Part shown: positions 16,864 to 26,079 of the stretch, piece by piece
Numbering within the stretch: position 1 is the stretch's first letter
How the letters are laid out: the number at the start of each line of letters is the position of its first letter
Assembly: GCF_000311825.1 (NCBI RefSeq)
Contig: NZ_HE978567.1
Coordinates: 477,826-541,825, forward strand
DNA length: 64,000 bases
Reading direction: 5' to 3'
Source of the DNA: Peptoniphilus grossensis ph5
GTDB lineage: Bacteria; Bacillota; Clostridia; Tissierellales; Peptoniphilaceae
Program-made: the position numbers and the translations under genes
Notes under the pieces: generated by a model
What the model was told of the DNA's origin: nothing
The model's database searches: none
What the model saw: the letters and a program-made list of their open reading frames with translations, nothing else

Positions 16864-18001
16864 CTATAAACCTTCTCAATCTTATTTTCGTGTAAAGGGT
16901 CCTTCCCCTGTCCTCGTAGGAAATTTCGCCTTCATTAGAGGAAATTAGCATCTTCAAAAGGAGAACCCCCCTCTTTGAATCCTCTATATTTTTAAAGTCC
17001 CCTTCAGCCATGCCGTCGCTTTCCACTTCCATAATTATAAAGCCTCTATCTTCATAGAGTCTGTAAAAAATATAGGTGGCCTCTGAATGCTTGTAGATGT
17101 TGTTGACAAGCTCCTTGGTAATTAGGGCAATTAATTTTACTTCCTCGCCCCTTAAATTTTCTAAGGCACTTGAAATTTTCTTGTCAATTTTTGGAGTCTT
17201 ATAAGGATAAAGGCTAGCCACATTTTCAAAGATGACATGAATATTTTCTTCCATGCCAAAGTCTTCAAAGAGACTTGTCTGATAAAACTTCATAATTTTT
17301 CTCAGTCTTTCATTTAATTTTGTAAGCAAGTCGCTTGCCTCATTGACCTTGGGCTCTTTTAGACTCAAATAATTTTTGGCAGCAAAAATATCTTGTAGGA
17401 CCTCGTCGTGGATAAGCCTTGCAAAATTTTCCCTTTCACTTGCAAGGTACTGAGACATGTAAAATAATTTAAAGGTCTTGTCGTAGACATCTTCCCTATC
17501 CTTTAAGAATAGGAAAAAGAAAAGGCAGCAGGCAAAAAATATGACCTGATTAAAAATATTTATTACAAGGACATCTAAATCCAAGAGATAAGTTAAAAGC
17601 ATAATCACGCAAATGAAAATTCCCGTAAAGACCTGAGTCATCTTTTTTGAAATTGGAAGAATACTTATGTAAAAAGTCTTCTCTTTTCGATAGTTTTTCA
17701 CTATATAAAAAATTGAAGTCAATAGTCCTAGACCAAGGCAAATTAAAAAATGCAAATTTTTATTTAGGGCAAGGGCAAAAAATAAGAGTGAGGCAAAAAT
17801 ATAAAGTCCGTCAGTTTTTTTATCCTCTTTCTTAGTAATTTCTGTGTAAATGAAGCCATAAATAATTAGGATTAATCCTGCTGAAGTTAAGTTTATTATT
17901 GGATCCTTGCTTGTAATTTCGCCTGTCTTATAGAGGTAGGACCAATAAAAAATCAGGGCGGCATGTGAAATTATTATTTTTAAAATTCTCTTATAGATCA
18001 A
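16841..18001 (-). CDS. NarL-partner sensor histidine kinase
   Basis: 386 residues. The N-terminal ~165 residues contain about six hydrophobic segments with almost no extracellular domain, so it probably senses within the membrane or through a partner. HisKA_3-type dimerisation helix with phosphoacceptor H198 (ARLIHDEVLQDIF). The ATPase domain follows, with N-box ELVNNIYKHSEATYI, but a weak G-box region (ESDGMAEGDF, SKRGVLLLKM). Its start overlaps the permease stop (ATGA type) and its end overlaps the regulator gene. Confidence 0.9.
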   Translation of the reverse strand: MIYKRILKIIISHAALIFYWSYLYKTGEITSKDPIINLTSAGLILIIYGFIYTEITKKEDKKTDGLYIFASLLFFALALNKNLHFLICLGLGLLTSIFYIVKNYRKEKTFYISILPISKKMTQVFTGIFICVIMLLTYLLDLDVLVINIFNQVIFFACCLFFFLFLKDREDVYDKTFKLFYMSQYLASERENFARLIHDEVLQDIFAAKNYLSLKEPKVNEASDLLTKLNERLRKIMKFYQTSLFEDFGMEENIHVIFENVASLYPYKTPKIDKKISSALENLRGEEVKLIALITKELVNNIYKHSEATYIFYRLYEDRGFIIMEVESDGMAEGDFKNIEDSKRGVLLLKMLISSNEGEISYEDRGRTLYTKIRLRRFIDENSFIR

Positions 18002-18630
18002 AAGTAACTCACCGCAATCCTTTCCTTGCTTGTCTTTATTGCCACAAAAATATTTGCAAAAATTAAAATTAAAAACTTGCCTATCAAGTACAATTTTATC
18101 ACAGAAGTGAAAATATAAATATTAGTTGAGACTATTAGTACAAGGCCTCCAAAAATAATTATCTCCTTTTGGATCCCAGCCATCTTGTTCATGTTTTCTG
18201 TATTTAAAATTTTTAAAATTAAAAAACTTGTGTAAAGACCAGCTGTAAGTAGGAAGTTTAAAATTTCAAGGACCCCAATCCTTGTCTTCAAGGCAAAAAA
18301 TATTAGGGAAGGCAAAAGCGTAATGAGGCTTGAAAAAAATAAGGCTCCAAAATATTTTTCTAGCAAAAATTTTATGGAGACGCCATTGGCAAGAAGAAAC
18401 TCTAATTTTTTCCTGGCCTTGTCTTCTTGGAGGGTCCCCTTGGAAAACTCTAAGGCAAAAACTAAAAAGAGGAGGGCAAGACCCTCTAGGCCCATGAGCC
18501 TTGATAGACTTGTGTTTTTTTCAAGAGATACCCTTGATAGAAGGGTAAAAATAAGTCCAAAGAAACCCATTAAGAGGGCATTCCTGTCCAGGCTTTTCTT
18601 TAGGTCAAGACCAATTAGTTTTAAGACCAC
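17998..18630 (-). CDS. ABC-2-type permease subunit, 210 residues
   Basis: A membrane protein with about six hydrophobic segments. There is no close family match I can name; I infer a permease role from hydrophobicity and from its place between an ATP-binding protein and a second permease. It contains SKGTLQEDKARKKLEFLLANGVSIKFLLEKYFGALFF, a segment typical of ABC-2 permeases (the amphipathic coupling region). It overlaps the preceding gene by 10 bp and the kinase gene by 4 bp. Confidence 0.75.
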   Translation of the reverse strand: MVLKLIGLDLKKSLDRNALLMGFFGLIFTLLSRVSLEKNTSLSRLMGLEGLALLFLVFALEFSKGTLQEDKARKKLEFLLANGVSIKFLLEKYFGALFFSSLITLLPSLIFFALKTRIGVLEILNFLLTAGLYTSFLILKILNTENMNKMAGIQKEIIIFGGLVLIVSTNIYIFTSVIKLYLIGKFLILIFANIFVAIKTSKERIAVSYF

Positions 18631-19322
18631 TCTGCCTTCACCTCCATTACATTTTCATTTTCTAGTTTTCTAACTTGGTTAAAAGAATAAAGTCCTAAAA
18701 GAAGACCAATAATTACATTTGCAAGAATTAAAAATAGGCTTAAGTCCAAATTTACAAGTTCTAGAAAATTTAAAATCCTTCCAGAAAAATTTCCCAAGAG
18801 ATAAATCATAAGACTCGTGCTAAAGAAAACTATATTTTTGAAAAACTTAAAATTCTTCCTATACATTGCCCTTATGTTAAGAGTCAAGATCAAAAAATAA
18901 TGAAGGATGATACAGGTTAGGTAAAGGACGATAAAGGATTTGTCCAAGTCACAAATCACATAAGTTCCAAAAAAAATTATGAAGTAAGCAAGAGATGAAA
19001 GCCTCCAATTTTCTATTGAATATACCTTTATTATCTCTCTTACGTAAAGTCCAGTCCCCAATAAAAACTCCAACCTGCCACTTAGCTTGTCCCTGAGACT
19101 TAAATTTACAAGAATAGTGTTGGAGCCAATTATTCCAAAGCCAAGTATGAGGGCGTAGGTCATGAGGATGATAAAATCCTCTCCCCTTGCCCTAAAGAGA
19201 AACTTGTAAAGAGCAAATAGGTAGGCAAGGGCAAGTAGGAAAAATAAAATTGTGTTGATCATCACTTCTTTGTCCCTAAAGATTATGTATCTCGTAGCCT
19301 TGTTTAAATCCGTGTCCTTCAT
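18621..19322 (-). CDS. ABC-2-type permease subunit, 233 residues
   Basis: A polytopic membrane protein with about six hydrophobic segments and the internal element LSLRDKLSGRLEFLLGTGLYVREIIKVYSIENWRLSS, which parallels the EFLLANG segment of the next gene, so the two permeases are probably paralogues forming a heterodimer. Its ATG overlaps the stop of the ATP-binding gene by 4 nt. Substrate unknown. Confidence 0.78.
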   Translation of the reverse strand: MKDTDLNKATRYIIFRDKEVMINTILFFLLALAYLFALYKFLFRARGEDFIILMTYALILGFGIIGSNTILVNLSLRDKLSGRLEFLLGTGLYVREIIKVYSIENWRLSSLAYFIIFFGTYVICDLDKSFIVLYLTCIILHYFLILTLNIRAMYRKNFKFFKNIVFFSTSLMIYLLGNFSGRILNFLELVNLDLSLFLILANVIIGLLLGLYSFNQVRKLENENVMEVKAEWS

Positions 19323-19978
19323 TTTGATCCCTCCTCTATAAATAAGTCCTCAAGATTTTCTCCAAGCTCTGAAATTTCTCTGGTGAATAAAATTTTCCCA
19401 TCCTTAATCATAGTGACTTTATCGGCAACTTTTTCTATCTCTGACAAGTCGTGAGAGGTGATGACAAGGGTCTTGCCTTCCTCCTTTAAGCTGGCAATAA
19501 TTTTTCTAATTTCCACTCGAGAAAGGGGATCTACACCAGAAGTTACTTCGTCTAAAAAGATTATGTCCCTATCCATTAAGACAATAATTAGAAGAGATAA
19601 TTTCCTCTTCATGCCCTTGGAATAAGTTGCAACTTTTCTATTAAGGTCATCTGTAATCCCCAATATGTCAGAATATTTTTTATAATTTTCCTTGTCTGCG
19701 CCAAAATAAAGGGAGAAGATATTTATATTTTCCATGCCAGTTTTTTCCTCATAGAGGTAGTCATTTTCAAGTAGCATGGCATAGGAAGCCTTGACTTCCA
19801 CATGACCTTGGCACTTATAAATGCCCGTCAAAATCCTCAGTAGGCTTGTCTTTCCTGACCCATTTGGTCCAACAAGGGCATGGACAGTATTTTTTTCCAC
19901 AGAAAAAGAAAAATCACAAAAGAGTTTTTTGCCCTTAAAGTTTTTCTCAATATTTTTTACAAGTATTATGTCTTCCAT
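19319..19978 (-). CDS. ABC transporter ATP-binding protein
   Basis: 219 residues. Walker A GPNGSGKT (37-44), a non-canonical signature ATYSKGMKRKLSLL in place of LSGGQ (the YSKGM form typical of ABC-2 exporters), Walker B IIFLDEVTSG, and the switch histidine in VITSHDLSEI. The start follows AAGGAGGCAAT. With two permeases and a two-component system it forms a self-contained export/sensing operon, of the kind often devoted to peptide or drug efflux. Confidence 0.93.
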   Translation of the reverse strand: MEDIILVKNIEKNFKGKKLFCDFSFSVEKNTVHALVGPNGSGKTSLLRILTGIYKCQGHVEVKASYAMLLENDYLYEEKTGMENINIFSLYFGADKENYKKYSDILGITDDLNRKVATYSKGMKRKLSLLIIVLMDRDIIFLDEVTSGVDPLSRVEIRKIIASLKEEGKTLVITSHDLSEIEKVADKVTMIKDGKILFTREISELGENLEDLFIEEGSK

Positions 19979-20040
19979 ATTGCCTCCTTGTGCAAGCTCC
20001 CTGTGATTTTTATTTTTCTATTCTATTTTTAATTTTAAAT

Positions 20041-20190
20041 TTAAAAATTCAAAAATTTTAAGATGCATCCCAAGACTGTCAGGATGATTCCCAAAAATTT
20101 TTTCTTATTCTTATCTCTATTCAGGATAGAACTTGCAAAAATATAAATTCCAACAAATATAATAATGTTTGATAATGTTAAGTATTTCAT
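20041..20190 (-). CDS. 49-residue double-membrane-span peptide at the head of the ABC/two-component operon
   Basis: A short reading frame from ATG 20190 (preceded by GGAG with 6-nt spacing) to TAA 20041. The product begins MKYLTLSNIIIFVGIY, has two hydrophobic helices (~5-23 and ~32-47) joined by a basic turn NRDKNKKK, and ends ILKFLNF. It lies 62 nt upstream of the ATP-binding gene on the same strand with no evident terminator between them, so it is probably the first gene of that operon. It may be a small transporter subunit, a sensor accessory, or a membrane-active peptide handled by the transporter; sequence alone cannot choose. Confidence 0.55.
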   Translation of the reverse strand: MKYLTLSNIIIFVGIYIFASSILNRDKNKKKFLGIILTVLGCILKFLNF

Positions 20191-20247
20191 TTCTAACTCC
20201 ATTCTAATTTTTTATGGTCATAAGTTCATGAGTAATAACTGCAAATA

Positions 20248-20279
20248 TTAAAAAAAGTGTATGCAGTCCACCTACACTT
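20248..20279 (-). terminator. Terminator of the ACT/UPF0210 operon
   Basis: AAGTGTA (20255-20261) pairs with TACACTT (20273-20279), followed by U7 on the minus strand. Confidence 0.8.
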
Positions 20280-20291
20280 AAAATTTATTTT

Positions 20292-21647
20292 TTAGTTCTT
20301 AAAGCTGTGAACGGGAGCTGGTATAAAGCCACCGCGGTTTGCAAATCTTTCACTGCTTCCCACATGGACTGGAATAATTGGAGCTGAACCAAGTAGTCCG
20401 CCAAAGGTTGCTTCTTCGCCAACGCCCTTTCCTATTACTGGGATGAGTCTAACGGCAGTTGTCTTTTGATTTATAATTCCAATCATGGCTTCGTCGGCAA
20501 TTATGGCAGCAAGTGTTGATGCCTTAGTGTCTCCTGGAATTGCAATCATGTCGAGACCAACTGAGCACACGCAAGTCATGGCTTCAAGCTTATCTAGTCC
20601 AATGTGACCATTTCTTGCAGCTTCAATCATGCCCTCGTCTTCACTCACTGGTATGAAGGCTCCAGAAAGTCCACCAACATGATCAGATGCCATAATGCCA
20701 CCCTTTTTCACTGCGTCATTTAACATGGCAAGGGCAGCAGTAGTTCCATGTCCTCCTGCAAATTCTACGCCAATTTCTTCTAGAATTCTTGCAACAGAGT
20801 CGCCAATAGCTGGTGTTGGTGCAAGGGACAAGTCAATTGTGCCAAAGGGAACTCCCACCTTATTGGCAACTTCTGTTCCAATTAGTTCGCCAAGCCTTGT
20901 GATTTTAAAGGCAGTCTTCTTAATAGTTTCTGAAACTACATCAAAGCTTTCGCCCTTAACTTTTTCTAGGGCATACTTGACTACACCTGGACCAGAAACT
21001 CCAACATGAAGGACAACATCCCCCATGCCAACTCCGTGAAAGGCTCCTGCCATAAAGGGATTGTCTTCCACTGCATTGGCAAAGACAACGAGTTTTGCAC
21101 AGCCAATGGAGTCTGCATCCTTAGTATTTTCTGCAGTGGTAACAATTTTTTCGCCAATTAATTTAACTGCATCCATGTTTAGGCCTTTTTTTGTTGTCCC
21201 AACATTTACTGAAGCACAAACTTTTTCTGTTTCAGCAAGGGCGCGAGGAATAGAATTTATTAAAATTTCATCAGCTGGCGTCATCTCTCCATGAACTAGG
21301 GCAGAAAAACCACCGATAAAGTCAACGCCAATTTCCTTTGCAGCCCTATCAAGTGTCCTTGCAAATTCTGTGTAGTCTTTTTCATCAGTTGCCCCTGCAA
21401 TAAGTGCAATAGGTGTAACTGAAACTCTCTTGTTTACAATTTCTACGCCATATTTTTTGCCGATTTCATTGGCGTAGTCAACTAAGTGCTTGCCATACTT
21501 AATTATTTTATTGTAAATTTTTTCGCGAGCAGCCTCGCCATCTTTATCTATACAGTCTAAAAGTGATATGCCAAGAGTTACAGTCCTAATGTCTAGGTTC
21601 TCTTGGTCAAGCATCCTAACTGTCTCTAATATTCTTCTCTTATCCAT
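20292..21647 (-). CDS. UPF0210 (DUF711) family protein
   Basis: 451 residues with strong family features: [27 protein letters not shown] at the start, [39 protein letters not shown]-like [23 protein letters not shown], and [13 protein letters not shown]. The family is almost always paired with a small ACT-domain protein, as here. The biochemical role is not established; the fold is related to glycyl-radical-type barrel proteins but lacks a radical site I can identify. It is cytoplasmic. Confidence 0.93.
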   Translation of the reverse strand: MDKRRILETVRMLDQENLDIRTVTLGISLLDCIDKDGEAAREKIYNKIIKYGKHLVDYANEIGKKYGVEIVNKRVSVTPIALIAGATDEKDYTEFARTLDRAAKEIGVDFIGGFSALVHGEMTPADEILINSIPRALAETEKVCASVNVGTTKKGLNMDAVKLIGEKIVTTAENTKDADSIGCAKLVVFANAVEDNPFMAGAFHGVGMGDVVLHVGVSGPGVVKYALEKVKGESFDVVSETIKKTAFKITRLGELIGTEVANKVGVPFGTIDLSLAPTPAIGDSVARILEEIGVEFAGGHGTTAALAMLNDAVKKGGIMASDHVGGLSGAFIPVSEDEGMIEAARNGHIGLDKLEAMTCVCSVGLDMIAIPGDTKASTLAAIIADEAMIGIINQKTTAVRLIPVIGKGVGEEATFGGLLGSAPIIPVHVGSSERFANRGGFIPAPVHSFKN

Positions 21648-21656
21648 AATAGCTCC

Positions 21657-21926
21657 TTAAATTTGGTGCATCTTGTCGAAGATACCTTGGTGTTGAACCC
21701 TAATAGAAAGATCTAATTCTTCGCCAAGTTTTTCGTAGGCGTCAACAACTTCTTGGAACTCAACATTCATCTTAGTCAAGTCAACTATTACAATCATTGT
21801 AAAGTAGTCGTCTAAAATTGTTTGTGTGATGTCCACAATATTTAGATCGAATTCCACCATCTTCTTTACTACTTCGTATACAATACCGATTTTGTCACTA
21901 CCAATAACAGTTATAACAGCTCTCAT
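21657..21926 (-). CDS. ACT-domain protein, UPF0237
   Basis: 89 residues: a full ACT domain (MRAVITVIGSDKIGIVYEVVKKM, LNIVDITQTILDDYFTMIVIVDLT) with a short second half. The ACT fold binds amino acids or similar ligands. I start it at ATG 21926, which has GGGGG 5 nt upstream; the frame extends further but without a ribosome-binding site. It lies 9 nt before UPF0210, and co-occurrence of this pair suggests the ACT protein is a ligand-sensing regulator of the larger partner. Confidence 0.93.
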   Translation of the reverse strand: MRAVITVIGSDKIGIVYEVVKKMVEFDLNIVDITQTILDDYFTMIVIVDLTKMNVEFQEVVDAYEKLGEELDLSIRVQHQGIFDKMHQI

Positions 21927-21954
21927 AGCATCCCCCTTATTTAAAATTACAACC

Positions 21955-21963
21955 ATTATACCA
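21955..21963 (-). promoter_or_regulatory. Extended -10 promoter of the ACT/UPF0210 operon
   Basis: On the minus strand TGGTATAAT fits the extended -10 TGnTATAAT. I see no convincing -35, as expected for extended -10 promoters. Confidence 0.6.
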
Positions 21964-21993
21964 TAATTTAAGGCTTTAATTTTATTTTTGTAA

Positions 21994-22022
21994 TTGAATC
22001 TCCTCTTGCTTTATTATATTAT
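21994..22022 (+). promoter_or_regulatory. Promoter of the 22042 lipoprotein gene
   Basis: TTGAAT (21994-21999), 17-bp spacer, TATTAT (22017-22022). Confidence 0.55.
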
Positions 22023-22041
22023 AAGTTAAAAGGGTGGTAAT

Positions 22042-23118
22042 ATGAAAAAATTAAAAATTATAATAATTTCTTTAATTGCAATTTTATTTTTCACTGCTTG
22101 TGGCAAAAATAAAAATTCCAATAAAGAAGATCTAGCAGAAAAAAATAAAGTTGAAGAAAGTGAAAAGGAAAAAGTAAATGAGCCGGAAATAAAACTCCTT
22201 ATTGCAAGAGAAAATCTTGGCGAGTCAAGTGAAAAATTTCCTCTTGCAGAAATTCTTGGCGACTTGACTTTAGATGACTACGAAAGAATTTTTATGGGAG
22301 TGAGCTTTAATAACAAGGACACACAAAAGACTGAAGATAAAGCAGGAGATCTAATAATTTATTCTCACGGTAGAATAGTTAAACTTTCCAAGGAAAAAGT
22401 AGATGGTATTTATAACAACGAAGAAATTAGAAAAGAAAATTCAAAATTAATTGAGTCAAAGGATAATTTAAGGGACAAGGCCCTAGGACTTCTACTTTCA
22501 AATCAAGTTCAAAATATTGAAACTATGAAGAACCCTGGCGACTACCAAATTTATTATACTCATCTAGTTAAGGACTTCTTTGAAGATGGAAAATTAATTT
22601 TTCTTGCAATTGTAACTAATGAAAATTATTCCTACAAGAATGGAATTTTTAATGACGAATCTGGCTATACTACTCCCGTGGAAATTAGGTATGTCTTAGA
22701 TGGCGATAAGAATTTTGTCTTTGATGAAAAGATTGAAGCTATGGATGGGGCAGGATACGGACCTTCTATTGAAAAAATGGCTCGAGGTGACGATGACATC
22801 TCTGGCAAATTGATGTTTTCTGATAGAAGAAAGGAACACTACGATAGATTAATGGAAGAATTATTTTACAAGGCTCAGGAAAGTGGACTAAAGGACTTCA
22901 CCCACAAGCTTGAAGAAATTCCTGGTTACGAAAAAGATGTAGTCTATATCGAAAAGGGTCCAAACCATTACCCAGGCACAATAGAAATTGCCAAGAAAAA
23001 AGATTACGAAGAGGCAAAAAAGAAAGTAGGAACAGAAAACTTGCCTCACTGCGACGGAATCCTCTACCACGAAAAAACAGGAATAGCAGTAAAATGGACA
23101 GTTGATTATTTTGAATAA
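22042..23118 (+). CDS. Lipoprotein of unknown function, 358 residues
   Basis: A lipoprotein signal (MKKLKIIIISLIAILFFTAC; lipid-modified Cys at ~20) is followed by an Asn/Lys/Glu-rich linker to ~50 and a ~300-residue soluble domain I do not recognise. Segments such as DQIYYTHLVKDFFEDGKLIFLAIVTNENYSYKNG and GYGPSIEKMARGDDD have no motif I can interpret. It would be anchored on the outer face of the membrane. The start follows GGGTGGTAAT, and it is monocistronic. Just after it, AATAAAAATC/GATTTTTTTATT (23137-23161) may be a weak terminator. Confidence 0.75.
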   Translation: MKKLKIIIISLIAILFFTACGKNKNSNKEDLAEKNKVEESEKEKVNEPEIKLLIARENLGESSEKFPLAEILGDLTLDDYERIFMGVSFNNKDTQKTEDKAGDLIIYSHGRIVKLSKEKVDGIYNNEEIRKENSKLIESKDNLRDKALGLLLSNQVQNIETMKNPGDYQIYYTHLVKDFFEDGKLIFLAIVTNENYSYKNGIFNDESGYTTPVEIRYVLDGDKNFVFDEKIEAMDGAGYGPSIEKMARGDDDISGKLMFSDRRKEHYDRLMEELFYKAQESGLKDFTHKLEEIPGYEKDVVYIEKGPNHYPGTIEIAKKKDYEEAKKKVGTENLPHCDGILYHEKTGIAVKWTVDYFE

Positions 23119-23198
23119 AAATAATTTAAAAAAATTAATAAAAATCTAGGATTTTTTTATTCAATAATATGTATTTTTATTATTAGGAGGGGGAGTAA

Positions 23199-23456
23199 TA
23201 CCCATTCGGGCACACAGAGGTCATCGGAAGGCCCTTTCCTACTCCTAAGAATCTACAAGAAAAAGCAAATGTTGGGGAATCAAAATCAAAGGCTTTGACA
23301 TTAAAAGAAATTAATAATATTCAGAACGTAGGACTATCTGTGTTTACAGTTTATCAAAATGGAGGATATTATCCAAAATATTTTGCAAATGATAGCCAGG
23401 GAACAATAGACGCTCAGATTGGATATATTTCTGTATTAAAGTTTAATCTTAGTTGA
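23199..23456 (+). pseudogene. 3' remnant of an unknown gene, 85 codons without a start
   Basis: An open frame runs from just after a TAA at 23196 to TGA 23454, encoding a plausible protein tail (PFGHTEVIGRPFPTPKN, then GLSVFTVYQNGGYYPKYF, ending ISVLKFNLS). There is no ATG, GTG or TTG that could start it at the 5' end, although AGGAGGGG lies just upstream. It is probably the end of a gene whose beginning was lost. Its first ~60 bases are unusually GC-rich for the window and could fold (GGGAGTA with TACTCCT, CCC/GGG, GGAA/TTCC), so an RNA element is an alternative. The remainder of 23457-23839 holds only an IS-derived repeat and AT-rich sequence. Confidence 0.4.
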
Positions 23457-23539
23457 ATTGTATCATTAACTAGTGTATAGTTAGTTAGTTAATTAATGAT
23501 GATGTATTTTTAACGGTTTTCATAAATACATTGTATCAA

Positions 23540-23612
23540 AAAAAGACGAAGATTTTTATGTTTCCTCGTCTTTTTTCTATATAGGGTTCTTTATAGGGGT
23601 CTTTTTCAACAA
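23540..23612 (+). mobile_element. Insertion-sequence end remnant, copy 1
   Basis: 47 bp (23540-23586) match 27708-27754 with one mismatch: a hairpin terminator AAAAGACGA.GA/TTCCTCGTCTTTT followed by CTATATAGGG. Beyond this both copies continue with similar TCTTT..CAACAAC sequence. Copy 2 lies downstream of a truncated IS30-type transposase start, so this is probably the right end of a related element. Confidence 0.55.
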
Positions 23613-23791
23613 CACCTTTTATTAAAATCACGTATCCCATTTTAAAAATAAAATTTCATTTTTTCTTCATCAAATATAATGGCTATAAAATTTCCATATA
23701 CATTTTAGTCATTATATTTGAAAATTTAAAAATAAAACTTCATTTAATGATTTTCAATGAATTTTTATTGTTTTTTAATAAAGAATTGGAT

Positions 23792-23822
23792 AAAAATAAA
23801 CCTCAGCTCTTACACTGAGATT
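23792..23822 (-). terminator. Weak terminator of the SLH phosphatase gene
   Basis: CTCAG/CTGAG stem just downstream of the stop codon, with a U-rich tail on the minus strand. Confidence 0.45.
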
Positions 23823-23839
23823 TACTTTAACTTGTGATT

Positions 23840-26038
23840 TTATTTAATCATGTTTACAATCATTTGAGCGACTTCTGCCCTAGTTAAATTATCTTTAGGC
23901 CCAAAAGTTCCATCATCACGTCCAACTAATAGACCCTTTTCTGTTGCTTCTTTTACATCTTTTGATGCCCAGTCAGAAATCTTATTTTGATCCTTAAATT
24001 TAGGAGCTTCTAGATTCTTTACTTTTATATCAAATTTTTCAGCAAATAAATTTAGTATTCTCGCAATTTCTTCACGAGTTATCTCTCTATCTCCTCCAAA
24101 AGTATTATCTTCATAGCCTACTATAATACCATTTTTGATTGCCCAATTTACATAAGCAGATTCTTCTGAATTTGCATCAACATCTTTCAAAGACTTGCCT
24201 TTATATTTTTCCACATCAATTTTTTTGAATCTTCCCAATGCCTTTACTACACTATATCTTGTAGCATTTTTATTTGGTTTAAATTCATTTCCTATTAAGT
24301 CAATTAAATTATTTTCAAGTGCGTAATTTATTGAATCTTTAGCCCAATGTCCATCAATATCAGTAACTTTTCCAGAATTTTTTGTTAAATTTTTATTTGC
24401 AATTTCTTCACCTTTCTTCAAGGCATCTTCCTTTGTAAAATTACTAGACTTTGACGTATATACAGGGTATGTTTTTGTATGGCTGTGGCTTCTGTGTCTT
24501 CTTACATTTGAAGATGATTCTTCTTTGTCATCTTTATTGTCTTTTTCAGGTTCAACTGGTGTTGGAATAACTGGTTTGTCTTGATTTTCTTTTTTATCTT
24601 CTTTTACAATTTTAAAACTATCTACAATAGATTTGTCGTTAGTTTTATAAGTTGTAACTTCAATTGAATTATCTGTAACTTTTACATTTGAAATATTTGG
24701 AACTTTTTCTTGGTTCTTTACTGCTGAATATTCAAACTTTTTATCTTGCATTATGTCATAAAATTTAGAACCTGATGCAGAGTTTGTTGTAACATATATA
24801 ATTCCCTTTGGATTTACATATTCACTCGGTGCTTTTCCTTCTTCTCCATTTTTCCATTCAATTATTGGTTTTGTTCCATCCATTACATGAGTTCTTGTAT
24901 AAACGTGGTCGTGTCCATTTAATACAAGGTCAATTTTATTTTCTTTTAATATTGGAACAAGTGTTGATCTCATATCTGTAATATAATCATCTAATGCATG
25001 AGATGCTACTGTGTATGGAGGATGGTGAAATGTTACTACTCTCCATTTTACATTTGGATTATCTGCAATTGCTTTTTCAATTGTAGCCTTGTGTTCAGCA
25101 AAATCAGCTTTGTTTGTATTTAAGCAAATAAAAAGTGTATTGTTATATACATAATAATAATTGCTTCCCGCCTTTGTTGTCCCTTCATCTTGCACGTTTG
25201 GAACTTTAAAATGTTCTGTGTAAGCATGATTTCCTGAATCATGGTTTCCTATTATTGGTGCAAGAGTTAATCCATTGAATCCATCTCTATTAATGTAAGC
25301 ATCATATTGTCTTTCATTGTCTGAAATATTTACTTGATCTCCAAGTGAGAGTAAGAATGATGCACTAGGATCTAATTCTGGTAAAAGCTTTAGTGTTTTG
25401 TCCCAACCTTTTTCATCTTCGTCTTCAAAACCAGCCCCTATTTGAGGGTCTCCTGCTGCGAAGAAACTAAAATCTCCTGTTCCACCAGTTTTAAAAGTTT
25501 TAACTTCAGAAACTGCATCTCCATTAGAGAATCTATACATATATTCAGTGTCTGGTTCTAATCCATCTAAAGTCACTTGATTACTTGAATATCCTGGAAG
25601 ATTTGTTTTTTCGATAACTGCTGCATGAAGAACTGTTGCATCTTTAAAATCTTTTTCTGCATTTCGTTTTGCAAACTCAAACTTTCCTTTTTCTTTTGTG
25701 TTTGCATACCATGTGAAGTTTCTTTCTGTGCCATCTTTTCCTATAGTCAATATATCATTTGTCAATTTAACTTCTTCATCTGTAGAAGATGTTCCATTGT
25801 CCACATCTGGTGTCACTTCATCTGATGCATTATTAACTTCTTCTTTAGGTGTCACTTCATTTGATGAATTATTAACTTCTTCTTTTGGTGTTGCTTCATT
25901 TAATTGAGCATCATCTTCTGCCGCTTCTACTACATTTGTACTAAATCTAATTTCATTACCTTCAAATCCCAATCCTAATGGTGAAAATACTGAAACTAAC
26001 ATTAGTATAGCTAAAAATAAACTGAATCTCCTTTTCAT
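23840..26038 (-). CDS. SLH-anchored purple-acid-phosphatase-like metallophosphoesterase
   Basis: 732 residues, surface anchored. Signal peptide at ~1-40. A low-complexity segment with a 13-residue repeat (NEVTPKEEVNNSS) covers ~47-78. An N-terminal fibronectin-like domain of purple acid phosphatases (~90-185; DGLEPDTEYMYRFSNGD) follows. The calcineurin-like phosphatase domain spans ~190-420 with all metal motifs: GDPQ, GDQVN, GNHDSG, HHPPY and GHDHVY. After a Lys/Asp/Glu linker and a histidine-containing RRHRSHSHTK stretch come three SLH domains (~555-732; DIDGHWAKDSI, YVNWAIKNGIIVGYEDNTF, ITREEIARIL, LLVGRDDGTFGP, LTRAEVAQMI) that bind wall polysaccharide. Upstream Pho-box-like repeats suggest induction by phosphate starvation. 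Confidence 0.93.
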   Translation of the reverse strand: MKRRFSLFLAILMLVSVFSPLGLGFEGNEIRFSTNVVEAAEDDAQLNEATPKEEVNNSSNEVTPKEEVNNASDEVTPDVDNGTSSTDEEVKLTNDILTIGKDGTERNFTWYANTKEKGKFEFAKRNAEKDFKDATVLHAAVIEKTNLPGYSSNQVTLDGLEPDTEYMYRFSNGDAVSEVKTFKTGGTGDFSFFAAGDPQIGAGFEDEDEKGWDKTLKLLPELDPSASFLLSLGDQVNISDNERQYDAYINRDGFNGLTLAPIIGNHDSGNHAYTEHFKVPNVQDEGTTKAGSNYYYVYNNTLFICLNTNKADFAEHKATIEKAIADNPNVKWRVVTFHHPPYTVASHALDDYITDMRSTLVPILKENKIDLVLNGHDHVYTRTHVMDGTKPIIEWKNGEEGKAPSEYVNPKGIIYVTTNSASGSKFYDIMQDKKFEYSAVKNQEKVPNISNVKVTDNSIEVTTYKTNDKSIVDSFKIVKEDKKENQDKPVIPTPVEPEKDNKDDKEESSSNVRRHRSHSHTKTYPVYTSKSSNFTKEDALKKGEEIANKNLTKNSGKVTDIDGHWAKDSINYALENNLIDLIGNEFKPNKNATRYSVVKALGRFKKIDVEKYKGKSLKDVDANSEESAYVNWAIKNGIIVGYEDNTFGGDREITREEIARILNLFAEKFDIKVKNLEAPKFKDQNKISDWASKDVKEATEKGLLVGRDDGTFGPKDNLTRAEVAQMIVNMIK

Positions 26039-26079
26039 TATATACCTCCTCTTCAGTTAGAATTATTATTTCACAGTAT

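Noticed and set aside
23191-23260. Manganese (yybP-ykoY) riboswitch or small SRP RNA
   Set aside because: Only GGGGAGTA and a GGAA loop agree; the conserved second half of the riboswitch and the SRP internal loop are missing, and no metal exporter follows.
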